Source: Clavulina sp. PMI_390 | Lineage: Eukaryota; Basidiomycota; Agaricomycetes; Cantharellales; Hydnaceae | Length of the DNA: 64,000 nt | Direction of reading: 5' to 3' | NCBI GenBank assembly: GCA_015039315.1 | Contig: WIDE01000121.1 | Location: 32,067 to 96,066, forward strand | Shown here: positions 34,715 through 47,405 of the stretch, one piece after another | Layout of the letters: each line of letters begins with the position of its first letter | How positions within the stretch are numbered: the stretch's first letter is position 1 | The notes under the pieces: model-generated | The model's database searches: none | What the model was told of the DNA's origin: nothing | Seen by the model: the letters and a program-made list of their open reading frames with translations, nothing else | Program-made: the position numbers and the translations under genes

Positions 34715-37700
34715 CTAATGTGAACCGAAATCAGAATCGGAATCAAAATTGGGATCAGAGTCGATCCCTTGCAGCAGGGGTGCTTTTGATTGCGATAGCA
34801 TACTGGATATACGCCGCCATAATGGCGCCTGCAAGCCATCTGGCACTGTGGAGAGGCTCAAACGCAGGGGTGTCTGTTGATCGTGATGGTGCGTTCGCCG
34901 ACCCTTGGATAAAGTGGACCAGGGCCGTAATAACGACCACCTCCCCCTTGGACCATGCGGCGTTGACAATACATTTAATTTCCCGCCCCTTTGCTCAATG
35001 AGGTCATATACTGACTTTAATGCATCCAACTGCCGCGGTACCATTGACCAGTAATGTATCGCAGTAAGAACGTCATCAAGAATGCTGTCTCCAAGGTTGG
35101 GATTTGCACGTTCTTCTAAGAGTGACTGCACGCGCTCCAGGGCTTCAACGTGTGTAGTTGTGATTTCCTTTGCGGAATATCTCCGTATAGAAATGAACTG
35201 CTGGACACTGTAAAAAAGCGGTGTGCGCCAACTGCGATCTCTAACATTCACATTTACTCCATAGTCGTGAACCATTGTGTGGATAAATGATGCACTTGCA
35301 CGTTCCCTGACAGCTAAATGTGCAAAGCCAAAACCGTCACGAGTCTCAGTGCTTGGCTCGGCACCCTTCTCGAGAAAGAGCTTCATAAGCGCTAGCTTAT
35401 CGGTCAATTGTTCATTCTTCCCAAAGAGTTCTGTGATTGGGGAATAGCCTGATGCATCTGGCGCAAAAAGCTCCGTTTTACTGGCAGAGTCACACAGGCG
35501 ACGGAAAATTTCAAGGTTGGGAGGCCTTGGTAACTCTTCACAAAGGTATGGGGAAAGATGCCATGGGCCCAGTATGATTTTGGGACTTTGAGTGAGCAGG
35601 TGGAGGACTGTGACATTCATATTTAGTCCCACCCGCTTCGTAGCCCAGGTTGTGTTATTTTCGAGTAGGTCAGAGAGAATCTCCACATTATTACTCCATG
35701 CTGCGTAACAGATTGGGGTATGCATATTTCCATCTAACGCATTGCGGATGTCCACACCATCATGCTTTGGGAGAGCAAGAATGCGCTTCACCTCTTCTCT
35801 GGAGTTGAGTCGAACTGCCCAATGCAGTGGATGATCGAGGGCATAATCGGTGCCCATTAGATTGTAATCTTTTGATTTATCACTGCACCATTTCACCCAA
35901 TTTCGAAAGGAGGCTGAGTCAGGGTCAAGGAACTGAGCCAGTGCAGGGGCAATCAATGGGTACTGCGATAGAGTTGACTTGGTACACGTGAACCAGTTTT
36001 TCCTTGCATAGTGCAAGAGATGAGGGAGCTTGGGAGAGTTCTGCTCATGGAGTCCGCTCAGCAGAACAATTTCAAGTGTAACACTTGCTTTTGCTAGTGA
36101 AGTTCCAAATATGTCAAGCATCGAAGTGGATGGTGCCTTGACCGCATTTGGGAGCATAGTCGTTTGCAAACAGTCCCTATGACTTGAGAGTAGGTACTCG
36201 TGTATGGTGAAGTGGATGAAGTGAACAACTGTAGTCATTTCTGATGAAGAGTAGGGTTCGTCTTCAAAATGCCCGCTTGACTCACAGCGAAGGAGTCCTG
36301 GTAGCAGCTTGCAGACATCAATATTAGCTCCGTCGGCTGGATGATTGTCATCCGTGCTTGCAAGAGGAAGATACTGCGGATGGTGGTGCAAATGATCAAA
36401 CTGGAGTAGAAGTATTTCTCCAAGCTCCTGGACTGTAAAGGGTTCTTCGGCGGCAATTATGCACTCGAGTACCGCAGCAACCGCACGACGACGTAAAGGA
36501 TGAATTCTGCTCAAGATCCGCTCATATGTGTGATCGAGTGAAGTTGGTATGGTACGGAGCATTTGGCGAGCCTCGTGTGCCGTACACTGATCAAGCTGTT
36601 GGAGCTGAAGGTGGACCCATAAAATCCTGCAGCTATAACTTAGCTCCCACATAAAAACGGAGATTAAGAAAATGCGCACATAGAGTCTGACTTAACAAGC
36701 AGTTCCTCTCTCACATAGTTGAAATCATCCTTTGACCATCCCAACCCTCTGAATCTTGCGCTGTCTAACTCAGCATCAATTAAGGCGGCAATAGTGGCAC
36801 GGTGCGCTTCTTGCTCTTCCAAGCGCAAACAATGACTGCTAAGCCGTGTATCCTTGCCATCAGAGCGATCAAACACTCGTTCAATGTCAGGCTCGGGACG
36901 GCTTGTTGCGAAGATGCAGAGGTTCCAGTCATTCTGACGTGACTTCTGTGCGAGCTCTTGAAGGAAAGGGAGTAGAGAATCTAAGCATTCACTCCTCCGA
37001 CACTCATCAACAGCATCAATGATGAGAAACTTCCGCCCAGGAGTAGGTAGCATGCGATAGAATATCTCATATAGATCACTCTCTGAAGCGGTTGGCCTGG
37101 ATTTGTCCCATGATCGAAGGATTTCTTTGCAGTATGACGACGAGTTGCTGAACATCTCTACGCTGGATGCAAGGAACTTCTTGAATAGTTCTTTCTCGGG
37201 GTCCCGATAGTCGAAGTAAAAGAATGCAAGGGCGGTCGAATGGGTGGGAAGCTCCTCGCTGATGTACTTCACCACTTTGGAGCTGTTTCTGACGATATGA
37301 GTTCACAAGATTTCAATTAGCAAATGACCAATGCATACCACAAAACGCTTTTGCCAACTCCAGCTGGAGTCTACTGTTAATAAAGGAAGGTAGCATATAT
37401 ATATCCAAAACTCACCACCAGCAGAGACCCAAAAAAGTCCTGAGCGTTTGCTAAGCCATTCTCGGAACGATTCATGGTCAAACAACCACTGTGCGTGATT
37501 GGGGACTTTGGAGCCTTGCTTGATTCGCTCCTCCTGATTCACATAAGGGTCGACAGGAGCCAACCATGTGCGTGTTTTCTCATGCTCTGAAAAGGATATC
37601 ATTTGAGGGCTCTCTTCTGAGAGTCAAGAAAAGCATACCAAGCTTCTCTGTCTCCACATCTGATGCCATGAATCCACTGGACCAGCTGTGAGAGCGGAGA

Positions 37701-39731
37701 GAAGGAAGTTGCATCGTGACGGATGGGAAATGCTGTTTCACTGACCAATGTAGTCCACATAGTCAGAAAATTGAGAGAACACCATCCTCATGACCCAATA
37801 ATACAGTTTGACACCAGGTAACGAATTTTGAAGCCTGAAAGGTGGAGAACTTACATCTTGCAAAGATCCTTTCCAGTTGCTCTAAGACTTCGCTACTTGA
37901 TGGTCGCTGAACTGGTTCATGAGCCCACATGCGGATGAGCAGCGACCAAAATTCCGCTTTCATTGGTGCATCCAAGGCAACTGCCTGAGCCGGCTGATCT
38001 GGTCGCACGCCTTTGTTCAGGATTATGGCTACCTGTAGCTCTCTTCGGATTTTAGGGAATGGTAGATGGCCACTCCATGCGTTGAAGTAAGTCATGGCAA
38101 GCCCAAACACATCGCTCTCCTGGCTGGAGTAGAATCCCTCCACCTGACCATTGGAGAGTTCCGGCGCCAAGAAACGACCTCGCCCCCCTTCTTGCCGCTC
38201 GGAGAGGTATCGAGAGACTTCGTGACGAATACGACTACGTCCAAAGTCGCAGAGGACAGGACTATCGAATTTATCAATGAGTATGTTCCCCTATGAAAGA
38301 TTAACGCATTATGAGCGAAAATGTTATCATAATTATGTATTTCACACACCGGGTGAAGATCACCATGGATGATGGGGGGCTTTCGTGAATGGAGATGGGC
38401 AATACCTCGCGCCGTTCCGATCAACTAATAGTGGTGCGTGAGGAACATTCCAGCACTGGGAGTATGACTCACAAGTTTGGTCAGCTCCGACAAAGTAATG
38501 GGGCCCCGCTCAGGGTCACCCAGTCTGTCCTCGAGAGATCCGCGTTCAAGGTACGGTAAAACCATCAGTGGATAAGATTCCTCATTCTCGCGATAAATCC
38601 CTAGGAAAGGGAGAATGTTTGGGTGTTCGAGCTGTGAGTGCGTAATAGCTTCCTGATACAAGAGCTGAGCGGACTATGAGCGAGAGGTATAGCAAGGAAA
38701 CTAAGGAAGCCTCTACCTGGATATGCTCCTGTTTAATTTTCTGTTTACCACTGCAGCTAGTTACCAAAAGCTCTCGAAAAACCACCCCGCCTGCGACTCC
38801 AGGTAACTTTCCTGAGTAAACATGCGCATCACCACCTTGGCCAATACGGTTCTCTCTTGTGAAGTTGATATTCTTGATCATGAAAGGCGCAGGGAGATTG
38901 ATTGTAAGGAAACAACAGTCCTGTAATAGTCGCAAGGTTCTGGGGTATTCATCTGAGCCAGGAGCATATGTTTGCAAGTGCTAAGAGGCAAGATTAGAGC
39001 CAAGTTCTTCTCAACTCCAATGACGAAGTCAGGCGTACAATGTAAATCTGGTTAAGTAGTTCAATCGCGTCAATCGATGAAAGCTGGGTAATATCACTTC
39101 CATGAGAGATCCTAAATCTCCCAAGAAGATTCCAGTCCAGGTCAAAACAAGGTTTAATAGAACCAAACCTGTGGTACTTTGCAGTGGCTGGAGACTGGCC
39201 ATCGGATTGTTTGCAAGTGGGATGTTCAGAATGACCCTTAATTGGTGCTAGGCTTGTATCCTCCTCGACCTGCTGTGCGGGTGGCCCTGGCGGGGGTGCG
39301 TTTGCAACCTTTAGAGAGGATCCAGAAGACCCAAATATATATGGCCCGGGGGTGGATGACAAAGCATGGTCATCGTGAAAGCTCGGAGTAATTTGCGCTA
39401 TATTGAAAGAAGTAGCGCCGTGGAAATGACTGGGCTCATGAGCCTGGATATGTGAGGCAGTGGATCGCATTCTCGGACTGCGAACAGGCGAGTGTACCGT
39501 AATGGAAGGGACGGGATGAAACAGGTTTGTGTGCTCGCCGTCCTGGGGGATGAGCTCAAGCGCAGGTGATGCAATCCGAGTTCTTTTTGGTGGTGGAAGA
39601 GCGTCACTTTCCTCAAGATTAAGCTCAGAGGCTTTGCGAGCACGACGAGCAACCAATTGGAACTCGGAGCCAGCGCCAAGACGTGCGCATTCATGCAAGG
39701 GATCGAAATGGCGTCGCAGTTGGAGTGCCAT
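34715..39731 (-). CDS. Kinase-NACHT-ankyrin fusion protein (NLR/STAND-like)
   Basis: Ten exons join in one frame to 1491 residues: 39731-39039, 38980-38717, 38664-38473, 38424-38350, 38290-37855, 37740-37639, 37586-37416, 37363-37342, 37288-36680, 36626-34715. A Pro/Ser-rich N-terminus of unknown role comes first. A TKL-like kinase (about 260-550) has GQGGDAHVYSG, HGDLHPGNIL, CDFG and LAPEL. A NACHT NTPase (about 590-850) has Walker A AGAGVGKS and Walker B FLIIDAVDEC. A helical region and ankyrin-like repeats (about 1115-1430, such as DHPLHWAVRLNSREEVKRIL) close the protein. The kinase and NACHT parts are joined by a 114-nt intron (37741-37854) with perfect GTAAGT donor, CTGAC branch site and TCAG acceptor. 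If unspliced, the kinase would stop at 37763. Fungal proteins of this class act as intracellular receptors in nonself recognition; that role is inferred. Confidence 0.78.
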
Positions 39732-41574
39732 GGCAGATATACGCTAACACAATCTCGAATCAGGACAGATGGAAAAGAATACGTAGATGCACTACGGAAG
39801 CTGAAAGTTGTGAGGATGGTGTCTGGAGGGCTCTTGTGGCGCGCGCCTAGACTCCTTACTTATTTCTGGGGGTAGTTAGGAGTACACACAGCCTTTCGTT
39901 AGTATTCTAACCAAAGATGGGCATGGCCGTCCGACCGAACAGAAGGCGATGCAACTGTGTACAAACAAGGGTAGCCACGATTCTGCATCCCTCTGGTCCC
40001 CTGCCTTTGATCTCTTTTAATTTTCCTTCCTATCGGCGACATGGTCTATAGTTTTCTATGTGCCCTAGTTAGCTGTTAGAGTATAAGCTCGATTGCTTTT
40101 GTGTATATATATTGTCTCCGTAGTAGTTCTAATCTTTAGTTCTGTCTTCCATCCCGATGGGCCCTGGCCCGGATTTCAACATTAGCTTCGCTTCCAGAGT
40201 CAGGCGAATTGGTTGTTCTTCATTGTTATACGATTTGTTCTGGCAGTCTCCCAAAGCGTCATTCATAGAAAATTTCAAGCTGTCAAGAAGCCAGTAAGGG
40301 AGCGTTCGGAGACCTGGAGCTCTAACCAGGTTATATAATATTGCCAATCAGGGTTTTTCCACAGCGGCATCAAACAGACTGCGCCGTCGCCGTCGCCGCC
40401 TGCAGCATCGCCATATTTCTCTCAATGAATCGCCTCTGTCCTCATCCACGGGCTCTCCCCCATGGTCCTCCTTTTTGACCCAGCGCAGCATGCTGCTTCC
40501 GCCAGCACAGCCCTGCGGGTAGGCGCCGCACGAGACGGCAGATGCGATGCGAGGATCGCCTAATCTTCGAGGGCTCTTTGGGTGGCGGCGTTGACAGTCC
40601 AAGAATGAGGAATTTCACCATGACTGACTTTTATGAGGCTCATCTCCGAGCCGGCTTCAAAAAAATTGGTGAGGTGTCCATGAATGGCCTCGTGAACCCT
40701 GTAATGCTCTCGATCATGTTTACTGGAAGCCAAGTCGCCACCACTGCAATAGGTTTCGTTAGTATCAGGGAGTTTAAATGCAGGACTGATTTCCGCCCCG
40801 CAGCACGGTGCCAGCATCCTCAGACGCTTCTCCTCTTTGAGAACCATTTGAATGCAATCGTCTCCTCTTGAACAATGAATTTGCGATCAAATAATGACTA
40901 ATCGGCCTTCTTCATGCAATATTTTCTCCACAGTGTAGGAGCTAGAATTTTTTTCCAAAACGAAACAAAATCATATTGTGAATGCTCTTTGTCTTCGTAA
41001 AGTGGTCGTAGCATGCTCAAGGCTTGATACGTGTCCACAAATCACATAAAAATGTAAGGGACAAGCACAAGATAATGAAGATGGAGAAGAGTGTAGATTT
41101 ATTGTGCGACGATGAACGATCTGCGGATGTACAATAACGTGTCATGCAAAGATGAGAAAGGAGAAAAGATTAAGAGTAATATAGATAGAGCAATCATCAT
41201 CATCTGCGCCCACTACTTGGGGGCAAAAAGGTCATCACGGTGAGAATGAGAGACAAGGAATGACTGCTGGTAGGAGATATAGTGTTCGGGAGCCTGGAGC
41301 GTTGAGGAGTTGAGGAGTGGAATGGGAATGAGAACGGTGGGAATAGAGATGACGAGGTGAGGTCGAGAGAGAGGATAGAAGAGATGCGGGAGCCAAAGGA
41401 GAGGGATAAGGAGAGTCCCATAGCCTAACCAGATGCAGCATAGAAAAAATCTACTGAGACCATAAACAGACATGAGCGAAAACAGCCCATTCGCTCGCTT
41501 GCCTTCTATGCCTGGACGCAAAAGCGCTCTAGGGGACTCTGCATCCTAGACATGGCCCTGCCCATGTTCTACTA
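39732..41574. other. Intergenic, NLR promoter and carrier 3' flank
   Basis: About 1.8 kb. Contains repeat copy 2 (41052-41265). Open frames around 40100-40870 show no family motif or codon-like pattern that I trust. Confidence 0.5.
41052..41265 (+). repeat. Dispersed duplicate block, copy 2
   Basis: Near-identical to 34204-34457. It lies about 310 bp downstream of the stop of the mitochondrial carrier gene (minus strand), so both copies sit in a comparable 3' position. Confidence 0.85.
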
Positions 41575-43541
41575 CTACGCCAGTAGCTCTTTCACCGTCT
41601 CGTAGACGTAGAAGCTCGTCGCGATGCTGGGGGCCACCTTTAGTAGATTCGGCCATAGACCACGATAGAAGCCTCTGACACCCTCAGAAGACCACATCTT
41701 GTTAATGACCTTGAATGCACCGATTGGCTTGCCGTCTCCTAGGGATTTGAGCCCCGAGACCTGCATCTTGCGGCGAAGGACGTCGAAGGGGTAAGTGAGG
41801 GTCTGAGAGATGGTGCCTAGTGGTCCATGGATGAAGTAGGGCGCAGGAGAGGATAAGGAAATGCAATGAGCCTTCACGAACAAGACTAGAAGTATCGAAG
41901 AGATAACGTACCTGCCATCGCACCACAGAGCAGCTTCTCCCAAGCAGCGTGATCTCTCCCAGGAGGCGTGATGATGCCTCTCAACCACTCGTACGCAGCA
42001 AAGTTGATGCCCTACCAAAAATGGACCAGATTAGCATTTATGTATACCGCGGTCACAGAATGACAATGTTATGATTCGCCGGGGACATCGACCCAACCAG
42101 TGGAAAGAAGAAAAAATGAAGAAATGTAAGACGAGCGATACGTACGACATAAGGTGCGACACCAACGGCGGTGGGGACGATGCCCCTGTACAGCGCACGG
42201 ACTCCGCCTTCCTCCACGTAAATCTTGACCATCATGCCCCACATGCCCGGGATCTTCTCCTTGACTGCAACATTGGAAGCAGCGGCAGTAGCAGCAGCCA
42301 GGGTGCTCATCGCTTGGACCTGCACAGACGACTTGGCAGCTGTGGATGCAGCGGCGAATGCAGGTCGGGAGAGCGCGGATGATGATGATGCTGACGGGGC
42401 AGTGACGGTTGGGAGTGGCGGTAGCAGCGATGATGATGAGCGTGGCAAAGATGCGGTGGTAGTGATGGTGGTGGCTGCTGTTGGTGGCGGAGGGGCAGCG
42501 AGCATCGAGGCTGATGCGATCGACAGGCGCGCTCGTGTGAGATCAAGCGGGTACGTCGCGGCTGTGGGTAGTCCAGTTGCCGTTATCATCATCCATTCAT
42601 TCGTTCAGATATTGCAGAAGAACAATAATCCATTGTATGTATGTCGGTGGGTGGATGAGTGGGTGGAGGTCGAAGGGCAAGTGAATTGAGCGGGGAGGTC
42701 CGTGGGTAGGCAGAGTCCCAGCGATATCGATTAGCAGTAACAGCAAATCAGCCTCAGGAGATCCCGAAGAAAGATAATGATTATACACTACTTACACACC
42801 GAGCATATCCCCGCCAATGCGCCGGCAAGAAGGCGCGTTGGCGTGTCGAGAGGTCGTGCGCCGTCGTTGGAAAAGAACTGCAAAACCGGTATGAATGATC
42901 CGGATCCGTCAAAGGCGGGGGGTCAGCACGACAGCAATAACGATGATAATATTGCTTTTTCGCTGGCGCAAGATACTCGCCTTCTTGAAGGTTTCGTAGG
43001 CAGTGAATTGTACTGCAGAGTAGGGAATGATGCGGACGCAGTTCTACAAGGATGGATTTGGAGTCAGATGCGCCCAACAGCCAGCAGCCAGCAACACAAC
43101 AGCAGGTTGCGACGAAAAAAAGATTGACGACGCACAATTCCATTGCCTCTCATGTATCCCTTGAATCCTTCCTCTTTCCACATGCGCACGAGGGAGCGGT
43201 ATACACCCTTGTACGGTTGTCCACCATCGCGCGGCTGTACCTGCCTGGAGTAGAATAGCCGCAAGTCAGTGGAGCGCCATGTCAAACACGTCGACCACAG
43301 CGAGGAAAAAAACGCACTGGATGATCTTAAGGCGTTCTAGAGGGGACACTACAGTCCTAGAGGCAGCTCCAGCACACCCGCCAGCGATAAAGTATGTTGT
43401 GAGTTGAGAGTTGAGGCCGATCGAGAAGGAGTTCTTCTGCTTCGACTCTTCTGGCGGCTTCTCGGAGGGTGATGAGTGAGGTATTGAGCGAGATGTAGAG
43501 GCACCAGAGGTCGAAGCCTCGTTGGTGGATGAGGACGACAT
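41575..43541 (-). CDS. Mitochondrial carrier family protein (SLC25)
   Basis: Inner-membrane solute transporter. Seven exons join in frame to 411 residues: 43541-43318, 43244-43136, 43043-42981, 42877-42796, 42561-42146, 42011-41912, 41816-41575. The three SLC25 signatures are present: SPLERLKII, YPLDLTRARL and YPFDVLRRKM. Details such as NCVRIIPYSAVQFTAYE and DGARPLDTPTRLLAGALAG resemble the YPR011C/CoA-like carrier branch; the substrate is not certain. The second repeat contains an extra Ala/Ser/Pro/Thr-rich stretch of about 75 residues after SIASASML, making the protein longer than the usual 300. The intron at 42878-42980 uses a GC donor (AAG|GCGAGT), required to keep the frame. Confidence 0.9.
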
Positions 43542-44851
43542 CTACGACACAACCAAATGGAGGAAATGGGGAAGGGGAAGAATAGGGAGAAAGAGGAGGA
43601 GTTGCTGAGGTAAGCAATTCGGTTTCAACGTTCCTCCGGTGCTGCCCCGCAATACTTGTCAAGCGAGAGAGATACGAGGTGGGTCCAACAATTATCAGAT
43701 CTGACGGTGGTGATAGTGGAGTAGGTGGTGGTGGTGGTGCACTCTGGGCGGTCTGGCCCTTCCTCACTCGCAGCGGTTGGTCGGTGGTTACGACGAGACA
43801 GATAGGAGCTTGAGGGATTTGATTGCACCTGAACCCGCCGCTTCTCCGCATACGCGCCTCGTTCATACGCGACCTCTTTCGTCAATCGGACCTTCTGCTC
43901 CCTCGCTAACCAATCAATCTGCTCGAGGATGTCATATCTGCGTCATCGCCTTTCTCGCGTGCCCCACATTCTGCGAAAATCAGCCTGGAATTAAACCAAT
44001 AATAAGTGGGTCATGAACCGTGTTGTGGTGCGTTCTGAATCGCCCTATGAAAGGACTGAATTGCGCTGCTGTTGATTCCGGTGCCAATAGCCTCGGTGGT
44101 TCCTTCCATCTGAACAAAAAAGCATTCTCCCTGTGCCTATGCGCTGCGTCTATGCATGTGAATAGTGGAATCTGCCCTGATATGTAAGATTGGATACGGC
44201 TAGCATCGGCTAACCGGGCCACTCTCTCCACCGCCAAGCGAGCCTCTCCCCACACGCATCGTCATCATCCCTCAGGGTTGATACGTAAAGGAACTGCACT
44301 TTACCAATCGATCATCCTGACTAGCTAGCACTGTTGGAACCCGTGGCCGCCTCACCACACTAGCCCGGAACATGTACCACCACGCTTTTGTGCCCGCTCA
44401 CACCAACACCTCGAGTCCAAACTACTTTACGGCAACCACCAAGAGTCTCGTACAACTAATCCAGCGCACAAGCACCTCCTTATTGATTCTGCTGTGTGGA
44501 TGATGAGATGGTCCCCGAATATGACCACGAACACTGCTCGCTAGAGGCCTGAGTTTATTCCGAGTGATGTGTCTATGAGAGAGCTCATGTTCTGGACACT
44601 GTTGGGACCTGGGAGAGCAAAATCTTCCCTCTTGGCCGATCGGAAATTGTGACCTTCTGGTCACGCGTTATTATGCTCTGGCGCCTCTCCGCGGCATGCT
44701 GTTCATCTGGCGCTCACTCACTTGGAAAAGAGGTGAAGGCTCCCTCATGGATAGGTTTATGTCTATATCTGACCAACTTTTCTTCTCTCAAGAACTCCCC
44801 AGCTTCGATTTAGGCTGTAAATTGTCAGCACTAGACCAGTAGATTCATGAA
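43542..44851. other. Divergent intergenic region
   Basis: 1.3 kb between the carrier and the first F-box gene. Open frames here look random; no RNA gene or repeat recognised. Confidence 0.45.
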
Positions 44852-46877
44852 ATGTCAGAGCCATCCTCGATTGTTGATCGTGATCATTTGTCTTGCCTAT
44901 TGGCGCCTACCCAAATGCCATCCGTCGAGGGCCCCCCTACATGGTCACCTTCCCTGAAGCAAGCCCTTATTGTGCTTGCTACTCAACGTGAATACTACCG
45001 GTTTTGGAAGTACTACATTTGGTGCGTCACTGGTGCCTTTCTACATAAGCTAGAGCCTTACAACCACCACAACAGCTGGGCTCTCTGGGACTTGGAACTT
45101 GAAATCCGACCATGCGATAAAGACATGGTACCTCCTGCTCCCCTCGAATCCTCGTTTATGATTCGTTCTTCTAGCGACAATGCAGTCCTCGCTTTGGTCA
45201 CTTGGGAACCTCCAAGCAGCACAGTTACCCACCCGTTCTCCTCCGGTCTAAAATCAAATAACATAAGAGAGAGAGAGATACTCCATATTCATGGATGCGG
45301 GACGATGCTATTTCTCTCAGCTCTCGTTATGATCGAAGGCCCAAAGGGTCAAGTAACTGGAAAGTACGGCGCAGCTTCCTTCAACCAATCGGATCGGTGG
45401 CTTAGTTCACTGGAAACGACACAGTTTCGTCAATTCCAGAAGGCCCTACGCTCATCGTTGTTTCTCACTCACCGAAATCTGCCCTCGAGAGTATCGAAAG
45501 CAGCCTACCCTCTTGCCGAAGTGCTCAGGGCCGTGGAGCAGCTGCATTGGGATAAGTCCCCGGATGATTCGATCCAGCTCTTGAATCCCACACTTGACCT
45601 TACGTCCTCTTCACTCTTGTCCCGAAAAGTGAGCCTGTTCAGGACGAGTTCACTACCTCCGCTGATTCAATCGTCTTACGTAGACTCCCGCGTCAGGCCC
45701 ACTGGACATCCTGCCGCTCGAGCTCATCCTGATGATCCTAAGCCACCTCCCTCACGACTCGTTGCATACCATGGCACTCCTGAACAGTTCGTGGTGCCTC
45801 ATCGTCACCCCTCGCATATGGGTTGGATTTACCATCAAAGATAGTACGGGCGCGGATGATTTGTACCATCGCGTGAACTCCCTTATTCGTTTTCAGTCGA
45901 GGATGCGATCTCTCAGACGGCTCACGATCGGACCGTGTACCTGGCGCTGGACTCTCCCGCTTCTGAAAGCAATGGTCTATGTATGGCGGAACAGCACTCG
46001 GCTCTCAGAACTATTTCTAGAATCTCTGGGTCTGTTTGAGACAGAAAAAGTCGGCGATTTTAGAGCGCTACTTTTGACTCTGATTGAATGCGCTCCTTCA
46101 CTCCGCTTGACCACATTCAAGCTGGAAGCGCTTGTCTCAAACGACTCGCTTCTGAGGCAGTTCCTCGAACTCCAGCCCTCCATAAAATGTCTTATCGGTA
46201 TTTTCACCGATTCAGAAAGCTCTCATCACTTTCCTCCCAGTTCATTCCTTCCTCAACTGACAACCCTTCGTCTTCGTCGGAAGTGCTTCCCCACCGCGAT
46301 TGCTCTGGTTCCTAATCGGCCCGTCACAGAGGTATGGCTTGATACCTGTGGCGAGGTAACGAAGACTCAGTTTGACGAAGGCTTATTGGCCCTTCAGCAG
46401 TCAACGACCCTTTTGACCTCACTCTCCATTAGCGGTTATTGGGGCAGACCCTCTGGGATCCCACCTGCTGATTGGGTTGAATATCTACAAACTGCCTTTC
46501 CTCGCCTGCAATATCTCAACATCCCTGATTGGCCCCAATTCCCACTCACTGAATCATACTTTCATTTCTCCGAACTGCGCGCATTGCGTATCAGGCTGGA
46601 TCCATCTGTTAATGCTAAACACTTCATAGCGACACTTAGCTCAATGGAAAAACTTCAGACGCTCTATATAAAGCGTTCGAACGAATATGTGTGGACTCGT
46701 ACAACCAGGTGAGAAACGTTGCCTCTATTTCGATCGAGGTTTGCTTCTCATCGCTGGTTTAGGGATTCCTCTCAGCCGGAGTGGTGTGAAAAAGACTGCC
46801 GAAAGTTCGAATGTCCTTGTAAGCAGGGGGCTAATCGTTCTTTACTTCTAAATCTCACGAACGCAATTCCTAGATGA
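44852..46877 (+). CDS. F-box protein with N-terminal module and LRR-like tail, copy A
   Basis: Candidate SCF ubiquitin-ligase adaptor. Exons 44852-45021, 45076-45628, 45684-46708 and 46763-46877 join in frame to 620 residues. Residues 1-240 form an unrecognised module (WALWDLELEIRPC, TWEPPSSTVTHPFSSGL, ILHIHGCGT). The F-box follows in the middle: LDILPLELILMILSHLPHDSL, then LLNSSWCLIVTPRIW. The rest has leucine-rich spacing (LRRLTIGPCTWRW, LSELFLESL, LTTLRLRRKCF, LQYLNIPDWPQFP). The final exon adds a Cys-containing tail (DCRKFECPC). Paralogues lie at 51539-53514 and 61915-63826, with introns at the same positions. Confidence 0.85.
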
Positions 46878-47405
46878 TCATCCAACTAGAGGGCTTCCTC
46901 AAGCGTAACCTGCGGTGTGACTTGCCTTTTCTTGCCCTACTTTTTGGTTTCCTAGCATCAATCTGTCCCGATATTGGAGCAGTCCCTGATTATCGTACAT
47001 CCAGTCACACCATCGATTAATAATGCGTCGCTGATGGCAGCCTAGCCTCACAGACCTCGAAATTGGAATCGTCAAGGCTGCTGACGTGTATCAGTTATCG
47101 GTGGGCACCACTCCCAGTCCGGCTCAGCTCTTTTCATGTGGACTGCTGTTATTCTTCCGAACTGGACAAAGGGACAGAAATTTTCCTGGGCTTTGTTTAT
47201 CTCCAGCTGAATTGACCGACCACACCAGCGAATCCTTTCAAAACAAAGTTGACGTCACAGCCATTGGACAATAACTTATAGCGACCTCACTATTGAGGTA
47301 TAAATCTGCCCACACATCAAAGGATCTTCCACCCTTCGTGCCACAGTTTCCCCCAGCCCAGCCACTTATCTTCCACCTCCACCTCACACTTACCCAAACC
47401 CTAAG
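46878..47405. other. Promoter region of the small acidic-protein gene, copy A
   Basis: Contains the CRE-like, CCAAT and palindrome/TATA elements described next. Confidence 0.5.
47250..47304 (+). promoter_or_regulatory. CRE, CCAAT box, palindrome and TATA box
   Basis: TGACGTCA at 47250-47257, CCATTGG (inverted CCAAT) at 47261-47267, the inverted repeat ACCTCACTATTGAGGT at 47284-47299 and TATAAA at 47299-47304. The start codon lies about 100 nt downstream. The palindrome and CCAAT box are conserved in copy B. Confidence 0.65.

Noticed and set aside
37713..37763. Two separate genes (kinase ending at 37763 and NACHT starting at 37713)
   Set aside because: The spacing leaves no intergenic DNA, and a perfect intron joins the halves in frame; kept only as an alternative.
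40348..40871. Overlapping open frames on both strands
   Set aside because: Arg-rich, low-complexity translations without motifs; typical of non-coding GC-rich DNA.
41912..42011. Suspected one-base frameshift in the mitochondrial carrier
   Set aside because: On recount the exon is 100 nt and the reading frame is continuous; the first count was an error.
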